DNA of 64,000 nucleotides, from assembly GCF_026212465.1 (NCBI RefSeq), contig NC_080063.1, positions 6,466,225 through 6,530,224 of the forward strand, read 5' to 3'. The notes beneath the pieces are model-generated. The model was given only the letters and a program-made list of their open reading frames with translations. It was not told where the DNA came from and searched no databases. The DNA comes from Amaranthus tricolor (lineage: Eukaryota > Streptophyta > Magnoliopsida > Caryophyllales > Amaranthaceae). The position numbers and the translations under genes were made by a program. The first letter of the stretch is position 1; each line of letters starts with the position of its first letter. Of this stretch, positions 25,682 through 36,600 are shown one piece after another.

Positions 25682-25870
25682 TGAAAGAGTTTGAATGCCT
25701 TGCTGTTCATCATTCTTTTGAGCCTTATATACAGGATTCACTATCCAAAAATACAATGGACTAGCTATAATTATGGGATTGATATCACAGTAAATCAATC
25801 TCCTAATAAAGGTAATAAATATACAAAAATATATATACAAAACTAGAATATATATTCATATATTCTAACA
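25682..25870 (-). repeat. Copia-1 5' LTR
   Basis: 189 bp, near-identical to 20986-21174; the two visible differences are within its last 50 transcribed bases (ATCATT versus ATTATT, and GAGCC versus GAACC on the plus strand). Confidence 0.95.
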
Positions 25871-27105
25871 ATGAAGTATTAGTCAAAGAAAAACTTAAGT
25901 AAATAATTGTAATTCTGATATTTTATACGTTCTTTAATATTTCTTTATGTAATTACATTTTAAACTAAAAGTATATTTGAAAAAATCTAATGATTGTAAA
26001 CCCATTATATGTTTATCAACTTCATTAAAATGTCAACTATTTAAAGGTGATGAAATGTCCGTCGATATATATTAAAGGGATGTTTTAGGAGTCAAATGAT
26101 ACATTCCTTGATCATTTCAAATGGAGAGCAAGTTAGTTTTGCATTGGCACGTTTTTAGCCGGTTATTCTTAGTTTTTGACGGTTTCTTTTGTATTTTCTT
26201 AATCCTATTTTCTTTTTATTATAAGGTATACTATATAAAGGCTCCATGTAATTAGAATTAGAGCATAGGATGCAATGCAAAAACACAAAGTGAGGAAAAC
26301 TAAAAGAGAAAAAGCTTTGAGAGCTATTGTTGTGGTTTCTCGTGTTCATCTTGTAATCTCCCGGTTTATAGTGAAAAGTTTATTCTCGGTGCCGGTGGAT
26401 GTAGCTATCACGTTGATTAAATTTACTATCTTCAATTTTTATAAAACGAGGATATGGTAGACAAATACTAATTTAATAACTAAATATAAAAGTTTTCCAC
26501 TGTTTAAGTTCTTTTGATATTTAAAATACAAATTATACGACCACATGCATCTCAAATTACATAACCGACAAAGTTCCTAATGCTGCAATGTTTAAAAATG
26601 TAACAAAGTTCTAAATCAAATTAATCTATACACATAATAGTTTTCATATAAATTTTTATAAAAAAATTAAATACAACAGGTTTTATGAGTCGTCGAATTT
26701 GGGTTTTAAAAGTGTGACTCGAACCCGAACCTTAAAATCATAAACCCATATTCGATTCGAACCCTTAATTATATAGTCCAGAAATAGATGGATCCATTTT
26801 TCACATGTCTAGCTTTAGATTGGATTTGTAATTCCTTACTTCTAATCCATTTTTAACATGCTTGAAATATGGAATTTTCTAAACAATTGAGTTGGCTCAA
26901 ATTCGGACTTCCAAATTACTTTCTAATTTCCAAACACACCATTTATTTGGAGTTTGAGTTTGATTCAAGCTCGAGTCAAGTGATATTCAAGTAATTTAAG
27001 TCCAAATTTAAGTTTGCTATATTTATCATCATTATTAGTAATTGCGTAAATTTACTTTTTGAAAAAGCAAAATGTATATAAAATTAAATGCTTAGATGAA
27101 ATTAC
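25871..27105. other. Non-coding stretch with possible old LTR remnant
   Basis: No gene is seen. The segment 26150-26455 has LTR-like features: a TATAAAGGCTCC promoter-like word, then about 165 bp later GTGCCGGTGGATGTAGC, typical of the U5 end of Copia LTRs. I found no partner or target duplication, so it is only a possible solo-LTR remnant. The rest is AT-rich. Confidence 0.35.
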
Positions 27106-27394
27106 TGTCAAGGAAACAACTCAACCAAAGGCTTAAGCTAATGGTTGAGGCCTTAGGATATGTTATATACTCTAATACGCCCCCTCACACAAGAGCCTTT
27201 TGGGCTTAAAGTGTGGTTGCAACACAGGGCCTCCTCATACCTGGCGCTGACTATTTCACTTTAAACGAGGGATGGTTGAGATTCGAACATGTGACCTCTT
27301 GTTTCACTGACTTCTGATACCATGTCAAGGAACCAACTCAACTAAAAGCTTAAACTAATGATCGAGACCCCAGGATATCTTATATACTCTAACA
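27106..27394 (-). mobile_element. TRIM retrotransposon, 289 bp
   Basis: Two 72-bp terminal direct repeats (27106-27177, 27323-27394) read on the minus strand from TATTAGAGTATATAAC or TGTTAGAGTATATAAG to TTCCTTGACA. A primer-binding site, TGGTATCAGAAGTC (initiator-Met tRNA), follows the first, and a GTGAGGGGGCG polypurine tract precedes the second. Flanking ATTAC/ATTAT match at 4 of 5 bases. It has no coding capacity, and the size and layout fit terminal-repeat retrotransposons in miniature, which depend on other elements' enzymes. It sits about 310 bp upstream of the knottin start codon. Confidence 0.88.
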
Positions 27395-27583
27395 ATTATA
27401 AGTACGCCATTGCTAAGATGAATACTTAAGTAGTTGATTAAATTACATAAAATGAGATTTTCGATGATTATTCTAAAAAAGATTTGATCACCATGTGTGT
27501 GGATATATGGAGCTTAATCTATAAACAATGAATAATTAATAAAATAATGATAACATATGGGATATAATGTGTGGAATGATTAG

Positions 27584-27591
27584 TATAAATA
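27584..27591 (+). promoter_or_regulatory. TATA box of the knottin gene
   Basis: TATAAATA about 120 bp before the start codon at 27705, at a distance compatible with a transcription start near 27615. It is one of the best TATA matches in front of a gene in this window. Confidence 0.6.
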
Positions 27592-27704
27592 GAGTAGCTT
27601 GGGAGTACATTTAAGCTCAAATCAATCAAAACCATCTTTTAAATACAAAAAGTAGGTCAAAATATAAAAAAATATAAAATAATAGTGAATAGTGTCAAAA
27701 AAAA

Positions 27705-29577
27705 ATGGGATACTCTAACACGAAAAAGTCATCAATTGTTCCTTTCTGCTTGAAATTGGCTCTCAGCCTTTTCATGATAATGACTTTATCAGGTATATTT
27801 CATTTTACTGCTCGTTAACAAGTATGTTATGCATTAATTAATTATTGCAAATAAAACTATTTATGATTACTTGATTTTGATTTGTGAAATTATTAACTAC
27901 ATCTAACATTATCGTAAAACTTAACACAACATTTTGAAATACATCAAGCTTTGAGATCGTCTCATGATAAAACGAACTCGTATAATTAGCTTATTTTTCT
28001 AGTTGATCACTTTAAGATTGCAGATCATCACTATAAAACTATAAAAAGTAATCACTTTAAAACTGCACAAGTGATCACTTTAAGATTGTAAATTCATTAG
28101 GCTAATACAATAGAGATGGCCTCACCGTAAGCTGTCTCATTTGAGAATATGTTTATGAAATACTTATACAATGTAGGCGAGTTATGAAATATACATATTT
28201 CCTCTGTTTTTACTTGCATACAAATATTTTTTTACGCAATCACATGCGTTTGTTGGATCATTGATACTTAGAACTATACACAACTAAAAATTACAAAAAT
28301 TTGATATTATATAAATATGCAACGAGAAGAATAAAACAAGATCCCTCGTAATTATGTTTTTTCTCGTATAATAATAGCAATTTCTATAAACCGATGAATA
28401 GTACAAATATTGGTTATATTTTAACAGTTTACATCTAACTTCACAATCCGTAATTAGCTTACTTGTGAATAGGCCGGTTGCTCAAGAGTTGACCCAATTA
28501 ATACTCAAATTTTGGCTTGGTTTATTTAAATTTTTCATTTGATCTTAATTGAACTTGTTCGATCAAAACAATTTATACATGAGTCAAACGTAGGCTTGAT
28601 GTGATGAACAGAAAGATTTTAGAAAGTCCTAAATATTTTTGCGATTTGAAATTGGGTCCTTCGTTATATTAAAAGATAAAAAATTTTCCACTTCAAGATA
28701 AATATATTAGTATATTACATTAGTTAAAATATAAAAAAGGTTTACAAACAAATTTTAAAAATATTGCTCAAAATCGAACCTAAATAATATCCTTTAATAT
28801 TTGAGGTCCCATATTTCTCGATGCCCTACACGGTAGGCTACCCTAGAAGGCCTAAGAATCGGCCATGGTGATTAAGTATAAGTATATGTATTGAAACTAA
28901 ATAAAAATAAAACTTTCATCTATTTTTAGTTTGTAATATTTTTGAAAATATAGTTTTACATATGCAAAAATTCCTAATTAATAACCGTGATTTGTAAATC
29001 ACCATAAAAAGACAAATAGAATAATATTAAAATAACAAAACTCTTACCCTATCACATACCACATAAGGGTGATTTATTAACCTCATAAATAGCCATTATT
29101 TACTAAGATCTTCTCTTATACATGTGAATGTTATAAAAAAAAATTAATTTATTAAATAGAGATAATTTCGTCTTACAAGGTATTACAAAGTTATTCGTTT
29201 ATGTTCACGCCATTTACTAAACAAGGCTATATTACATGCGTATTTTCATAGTAACTAAAATCATGTGTAAAATTAATATTGCAGCACCAGTGCTTGGAAG
29301 GAGTGCATCAACAACAATTCCTGACGAAGAAATGGCGGTGATAATAGAAAAAATTGGAAATGAAAACCAGAAAACAAACATATTATCCATGCAACCAAAT
29401 GATAATAACATATTAGAGTTTCTCATTAAGCAAGAAATAGCCATGCGCAATACTAATAAGAATTTGCAGTGTGCATCACAAGGACAATACTGTAACCGTG
29501 TGTTCGGACCAGATTGTTGTACCAGTAAATATGTATGTCTTCCACCTTCGCTTGTGGGTGGTGTATGTGCTTTCTAA
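27705..29577 (+). CDS. Secreted knottin-type cysteine-rich peptide precursor
   Basis: A two-exon gene: 27705-27792 and 29285-29577, with GT at 27793 and AG at 29283-29284. Phase 1 closes exactly (G|CA gives Ala), making 126 residues. Exon 1 gives MGYSNTKKSS then a hydrophobic signal-peptide core (CLKLALSLFMIMTLS). Exon 2 gives an acidic propeptide of about 60 residues, then a C-terminal domain of about 35 residues with six cysteines spaced C-x6-C-x6-CC-x5-C-x9-C. That spacing matches inhibitor-cystine-knot peptides such as the Mirabilis and Phytolacca antimicrobial knottins; the GP before CC is also shared. The likely role is a secreted defence peptide with three disulfides. Target and activity cannot be read from sequence. 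The 1.5-kb intron contains MITE remnants. The 3' UTR has an AATAAA-like TTAATAAATG near 29786. Confidence 0.82.
27947..28150. mobile_element. GAGACCGTCTC fold-back MITE, copy b (in knottin intron)
   Basis: The left part reads GAGATCGTCTCATGATAAAA; the right part reads CCTCACCGTAAGCTGTCTCA. The middle has repeated GATCACTTTAAGATTG words. It is diverged from, but recognisably related to, the 48703-48870 copy. Confidence 0.5.
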
Positions 29578-30622
29578 GCATCTGGACTCGGGTACTGAAT
29601 GCTGATGTTGGATATTGGTACGTGTCCAAATGTCGGATACGTCTAAATATTCAATTTACGCCTAAATTGAAGTGTCTAAGTGTCATACCAATGTCCGAGC
29701 ATCAAGGAACGGATAGATCTGATCTGGTCTACCAGTGGGATTAGTAGGGATGGTTTCTCTAGTTTTGTTACTTTGTTTTTAGATATTAATAAATGTTTTC
29801 AATTGTTTGATTGTTCTGTACTTGTTTAGGACACAAACAATGAAAAACTAGGGTTTGAAAATTGAAAGTTAAGGATGTAATTTGTGCTTTTATCATTTCA
29901 TGATGCAATAATACTTCCCACTGATAAATCATTTGTGTTTAATTCAAGACTTCTTTTCCCTAGTACTTCCTTCCGATTATTTGTTTTTATAAAATGAGGT
30001 AACTCACCTATAAATCCAAATGAGGCTGACTACTAAAATCAATTAGTAATAATAAGAGTTACTTCTGCAGTTATAAAGTAATATATACTTTTCTCTTTCT
30101 CCAAAATGTTCATCGCACATTTGCACAACATTCTTGTAAAACAAACCCGCATTTAAATTAGAGTCTTGAACGTTTGCAGTTATGTCTACGCAAGACCCCT
30201 TGAAACCCTCATCTAATGCAGATGAACCCTCATCAGTCATCACAAATCGAAGCTAGGCTACATTGACCATGGCTCTCAACGCAACATCATCATCACGGGC
30301 TCTAAGCAATAGGCACAACAAAACACATCGCCACACTTATATTCTACGTATCTTCGATCACAACCAACAGTAATCAACAAAAAGACATCCATAGTTTTTA
30401 TCATACAGGCTATCATTCATACAGCTCCATATACTGACCCCAAAATTACATGGAATAATAAGCTAGAACCCAGCGTGGAAGACTTCTTGTACAATTTCAG
30501 TTTACAAATACAAAGCTTCAAAGACAAAAATACAACATTGAATCATATGGACACAAGTGATGAAAGGAAAAACAACATGGTATATCTACAACATACAACA
30601 ACATATGCACGAAGAATCTCCA
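29578..30622. other. Intergenic: knottin 3' UTR and TMK 3' flank (convergent genes)
   Basis: No further gene. At 29620-29700 there are GTGTCCAAATGTCGGATACG-like words resembling the 2934-3492 hAT-like repeats, so part of the knottin 3' flank may be element-derived. Minus-strand TMK 3' UTR probably occupies the 30400-30622 side. Confidence 0.45.
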
Positions 30623-33600
30623 CTATCTACCATCGGTAGAGTTAAAGGACTCGGCAAACCCAGTAGGCCTAGCAGGGATACTACTCTTGCTATCATCAAG
30701 ATCGACGTAACTCATATCTTTCCCTTCGTCTTCCTGCCATCCCTTCACCATTTGGTTTAGTGGGAGACTATAATCAATTCCAGAATACTCCTCGGTATCA
30801 TCATCCCATGGCTTCCATTTCTCGACAAGTGGGGCCAGCACATTGACGGCATGACCCATATCGGGTCGTTGACTTGGCTCTCTGGCTGTGCAATGGCCAG
30901 CTAACTCGGCTATAGTGACAACGCTCTCAATGGTTTCCTCTTTCACATCAAGAACAGGATCAATGGCACCCAATAGCTTATCTCGGTCTGATTTAATCCG
31001 CCAGAACCATGCGGCTAAGTACTGTTGTTCTTCAGGTCTGTTCTCATCAAGCGCCATTAATCCTGTTAACAGCTCCATTAAGACAATGCCAAAGCTGAAA
31101 ACATCAGCCTTGGTTGTGATTTTTCCTGTCACTGAAAGTAATAAACATTGGGGTTGATTAGTGTTTGTCGTATGCGAACTGAGGTTCACTAATCTCATCT
31201 TCATAAAACTAGATTGCATTGTTCACAAAATGAGATGTGACAGCAAAAAAGTTCCAAAAATGATGGTAAATGCCCGTTGAAAAGGAAATCGGAACTAAAT
31301 GACTAAGAGAAAAGAAATAATATGACTGAAATATATTGCACTTCAAAAAAAAAAATAAACATTGTTGGAAATACTTCACATGTGAGAGTGAGGAGGATCT
31401 CACATCAGAAAAAAAGTGGGTTGAAGACTTGTAAATAACACTTCATGGGCTAATCTCCTAATACCATATGGTTTTAGGAAAGAGTGAAACTCATCATATG
31501 GTGTATGCAAGTCAATGCTCATGACCCATGGGTGCCCCGTGAGGCCGTGAGTGAGTCCACACTAGTGGGCTCACGGGGTGATTATTTGATGAATTGTCAC
31601 GGCCTAACAAGCATTAGCATTTTCCCCCCTTTTCACGATTATGTTGTTTTCTTGTTGGTATCTTCCTTTTTTGTGTGTTAGAGTGGAGGAAGGGATGCTA
31701 TTGATTATTGATATATCCATTCACAAGTTAATAATGACAAGAACACTAGCAAGTATAACATTTCCCCAAGATGCTAAGCTATTTTTTTCTTTTTTTCAGA
31801 GAAACACTTGAAGTTTCACAGATATATTCATCCTTTCTAATATTGTGTAAGAAATTTCACTAGGCATCATCTGCATATCAGACAAGTCAAAATATTGTGG
31901 TCAAGAAAGTAGCACCTTAAGTTATTTCAATCTTAAAAAAAAAAAAAGGAGTCGCAATAATTGGGAGAGTATATACAAATACCAGTTTCTATTGCATGCT
32001 TAAACTTGTTTGCAGAAAAGTCCTCCCCGATGTACCAAAATTTGCCGACTAATTTGCTTTTTGAACATTCGATAGACAAAAATGTATCAAAATAGCCCAA
32101 AACCGACCATAGTTCATTTTTTTTAATTATCGATTTGCTTGGAGATAAGCAAATGACGTGGTCCTCCCAAACCATAATTCCCCTCAAATAAAAAAGAGAA
32201 AATAAAAAATGAAAATGGTAAGCGAAAAAATCTAAAGCTAGGCCACACAACTTATAAGCTTTTAACTTTTGCAAGTGGGCTGGTCCTGTGTTTGATCATT
32301 TTTGAACAGCAGGCCAAAAACATTATGCATTTGTGGTCTGCACGCTGCCATTTTGTTTGACCCTGGTGCTGTTCTCGCTAGTGTCAACTGCTGGTGGAAT
32401 TACTCCAGGAGCTGGATTAGCTACTTGGCTAGTATCCTGGTTTAGTTTTATGTGTATTGTTAAGGTTCGTGTTTTGTTGTTTTTTGGTAGGAGATAGTTT
32501 TGTTTTGTATTGGATTTGAGTGGTTTGTTTTTACCCACTCACGGGGGACAGTGCCAGCTGCCAGGGCACCCCTTGTACCTTCTTGCTTATTATGCTAATA
32601 AAATTTTATTATTGCTAAAAAAACTTACAAGCTACTAACTGTAGTTCTTATTAGTGGTTAAATTTGTACAGTAAGTACTATTCATCAAGCGATATTATTT
32701 GATTTGTCTCAATGCATATTTTCATACTATCAAATTTTTATTTTTGATTATGCACTGCTAAAGACATAAGGGGTTAGTGTGAAAACAACTAAACATGTGT
32801 AGTAAATGAAAAAAACGAGAGGAAGAATTTTACTTCATTTATGAAGCATGCAATCTCATTTAGTTGTTCCAGCTCGAGTAATATCAGCTTAAAGAAGGGA
32901 AAAAGTAAGAACGAAAAACTTTTATTCATATTGAAAATATCTAGTGACAAGCATGCACAAACATCTAACAAACATGTCACCGAAGCACCAGTCTCTAAAA
33001 CCATGCCTCTGTTGTTATCGGCACACCTTTCAACATTGTGGTTTGTTTGGTCTCCAATACTTTACAACAACATGGCATCGTCCCAATGATTGGCTATGCC
33101 TAGGAGGGATTTAGGATGGAAAGTACACAACCTTATCCTCATAATAACAAAGAGATTATTTTCAAGTGACCCTTAGTTGCAAACATCATGCAAATGCACA
33201 TAAACAAGAAACACAGATGATTCAATGATCCAATATCTAATATTTCTAAATACATAAATATGAAAATGGAATGGCTTTACATAAAAGTAAGGGGGCCCTA
33301 CATTGCAATAATCATTTAGTAAATCAGAAAAATTTTGATAAAACAGTTCTATTTAAGCGGAATTTTCCCAAAACAATTCCAACATTAGTTTTTTTAGAAT
33401 AAGAGTGCTAGACTATGCAATGCTTTCACAAATCATCCTAATTGATTATAATAATTTGTTTAAACAATTTAAATTTTTCTTATGTATTTTTCTGAATTTA
33501 TCTCATATTTTCAATTTTGAACTCAAACAGATTTACCAATTAATTGGTTGACTCGGTAAAATGATTGTTCAAGTGTTTGGATAAATTTAATAAGACAACC

Positions 33601-36600
33601 CTCTAATTAAAATTATTCTAAAATCTAAACTAATCAAAAGTTGATATTATTATGCAAATGTCGTTTGTTATAGCCTGGTGGGGATTGATTACTCTTATAA
33701 GTTTTTCAATAGATTAACTACACTTAACCTTCCTTTTCATATTACATTTTGCTTAAAGTTTTTGTTATGAATGGTATCATGAATGGTGTGACTTGAGTGC
33801 ACAATTGATGTGTGCATTCATAAGTGACTCTTGGGATGGAATCCAATGAGTGATAATGTGGGTGATTAAGTTGGTAGCTTAATGATTTAGTGTTTAAAGT
33901 GTGATTTATTAAGGTGAAGTATTCATAGGAATTATTGGTGTTAATGGTGTTTAATGAAGAAGTGCAAAGGTTCTTGGAAGATACTTTGCTCGAGCAGAAA
34001 CTGATAGAAAAAGTCTAAAGGTCGCTCGACCAGCTCGCTCGACCGAGCGAGCTCTTGGGTTGGTCGAGCGGTTCCTCTGATATGCCTAGGATGCGGTTTT
34101 TTGACCTTTCAAGTTCTTAGAGCTGCTTCATATCATTCATTATTCTACATTAAGCATGTATTAAGTGAGCAATTGTCATTAAATGTACTACTACTATAAC
34201 TAGAGCTCTCATACTCACTCAAACACATCATCGAACACAACCCCTAAGCCAAACACAAAGTCTTTTGATTTATCTCTAACACAATTGTAATACTTCATTT
34301 GTAAGAGTATTTTATACTCCTTTGATATAATATAAACAGAAACTACACACGACGGAGGACGTAGCCATCATTGGGTGAACCTCCTTAAATCTTTGTGTCT
34401 CTTTGCAAGTTTACATTATTAAACATTGTTTTGTTCATTATTGTTTGTATCGTTCAATTAAATTCTTAGCGTCGTATCGATCTTGGCAAATTATTTCAAT
34501 TGGTATCAGAGTCAAGTTGTTATTACGGTGTCTTGAGAAGTCATTGTTGGTGAAACATGTCTACAATGAAGCTTGACATAGAGAAGTTTGATAGAAGTGT
34601 TAATTTTGGCTTATGGCAAGTCAAAATGAGAGCCATTAAATCCAAAATGGTGTGCAAAAGACCATTGGTGGTGTAGACAAGATGCCGGAAGGAATGACCG
34701 CGGCAAGGTGGGAAGAGATTGATTCAAAGGCACTATCGGCAATCCAATTATGTCTTTCCAACGAAGTGCTAAGAGATATTGTTAAAGAAAATACAACCAA
34801 GGGGATATGGGAGAAATTGGAATCACTCTATATGGCCAAGAATGTTACCAATAGGCTACTTTTGAAAAGTAGACTCTACGGTCTTCGCTTGGAGGAAGGT
34901 AAACCTTTAAAACCTCACTTAGATGAATTTTATTCCATTATTATGGATTTACAAAATATTGATGTCAAGCTTGATGATGAAGACTTGGCTATTTACCTCT
35001 TATGTTCTCTACCCCCTTCTTACAAAAATTTTAGAGAAACTCTACTTTATGGTAGAAATAATTTGAGTAGTGATGATGTGAAAAATACATTGACACAAAG
35101 GGACCTTATTGATTCACAATTATCACAAAAATCACAAAGTAGTGTGAGTGATGGGTTGTTTGTGAGAGGGAGGACGCAAGAGAAAGGTTCCACTAGTGGG
35201 AGCGGAAACAAGGGTAAAGGGAGGTCAAAGTCTCGGGGGACTAACAAAAATAAGACTTGCAACTATTGCAAGCTTGAGGGCCACGTCAAGAAGGATTGTT
35301 GGAAATTGAAAAAGAAAAATGTTGAGGGGGCTAGGGACGGAACTAGTAATGTCGATGCTAGTTATGTAAATGATAGTGATGATGGTGGTGTATTAGTTGC
35401 CACACATGGGTACAAAGATAGTGATGAGTGGATTCTTGAGTCGGGGTGCACATTCCACATGACTCCTAAAATACTTTCTTCCAAACATTTGAAAGTGTTG
35501 ATGGGGAAAATGTAACCATGGGGAACAACACAACATGCAAGGTGGTTGGTGCTGGGAGCGTAAAGATAAAAATGTTTGATGGGATGGTGAGGACCTTGAC
35601 CGATGTAAGGTATGTTCCGGGTTTGAAAAAGAATCTCATATCTTTGGGTACTCTTGATAAAATCGGGTGTAGAATCACTTGTGAAGGTGGAGTTTTGAAG
35701 GTTGCTAGAGGGTCACTTGTAGTGATGAAGGGAAAGTTAAATGGGAGTTTGTATGCTCTAGAAGGTTCAACTATCCTAGGCTTGGCGAATATTTCCACAA
35801 GCACAATGTCCGATCATGACACAAAGCTTTGGCATTTGAGACTTGGTCACATGGGAGAAAGAGGTATGTTTGAACTTTCCAAACAAGGTTTATTTGATGG
35901 CAAAAAGTTCGAGAACCTTGAGTTTTGCGAACATTGTGTTTATGGGAAATACAAAAGGGTTAGTTTTAAACCCGCCATACACAACACTAAGGGAATTTTA
36001 GACTATATTCATTCCGACTTGTGGGGGCCTTCAAGAAAGCCCTCGCTTAGTTGTTGTAATTATTTGTTGACCTTTATTGATGATTTCTCAAGAAAAGTTT
36101 GGTGTTACTTCATCAAACAATAGAATGAAGTTTTTGATGTTTTCTTGGAGTGGAAGAAAATGATAGAAAAAAAGACCGGTAGGAGCATCAAGACCTTGAG
36201 AACCGATAATGGTCTTGAATTTGTTGATAATAAATTTCTTCAATATTGTTTTAGTGAAGGTATTGTTAGACATAGAACTTGTGCAGGGCGTCCTCAACAA
36301 AATGGTATTGCGGAGAGGATGAACAAAACGTTGTTGGACAGTGTTCGGCGTATGCTAAACCAAGCCAAATCGGGGAAGCAGTTTTGGGCCGAAGCGGTGG
36401 CTACAACATGTTATTTGATCAACCGCTCACCTCATACCGCCTTAAAATTCAAATCACCACAAGAAGTGTGGTATAACACTCCGGTAAATTATTCTAGTCT
36501 TAGAGTCTTTGGTTGTCCGGCTTATATTCATGTAAATGATGGTAGAACCTAGGGCTAGAAAATGCATTTTTATGGAATATGGAGTGGGTGTAAAGGGGTA

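Larger units (their letters stand above)
20986..25870 (-). mobile_element. Copia-1 LTR retrotransposon, young, 4.9 kb
   Basis: Two 189-bp LTRs (20986-21174, 25682-25870) differ at only two positions that I can see, and the element is flanked by a perfect ATGAA duplication (20981-20985, 25871-25875). On the minus strand the LTR begins TGTTAGAATATATG and ends CTCTTTCA. A primer-binding site (TGTTATCAAATTAAGG, a degenerate initiator-Met tRNA complement) follows the 5' LTR, and a GCGGGGG polypurine tract precedes the 3' LTR. Domain order gag-protease-integrase-RT-RNase H makes it Copia; the gag opening and the TMTTRAK motif suggest the Ale/Retrofit lineage. Confidence 0.95.

Noticed and set aside
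29236..29284. Unspliced start (MRIFIVTKIMCK) for the knottin
   Set aside because: It lacks a signal peptide. The spliced model gives a signal peptide, an exact phase match and a TATA box.
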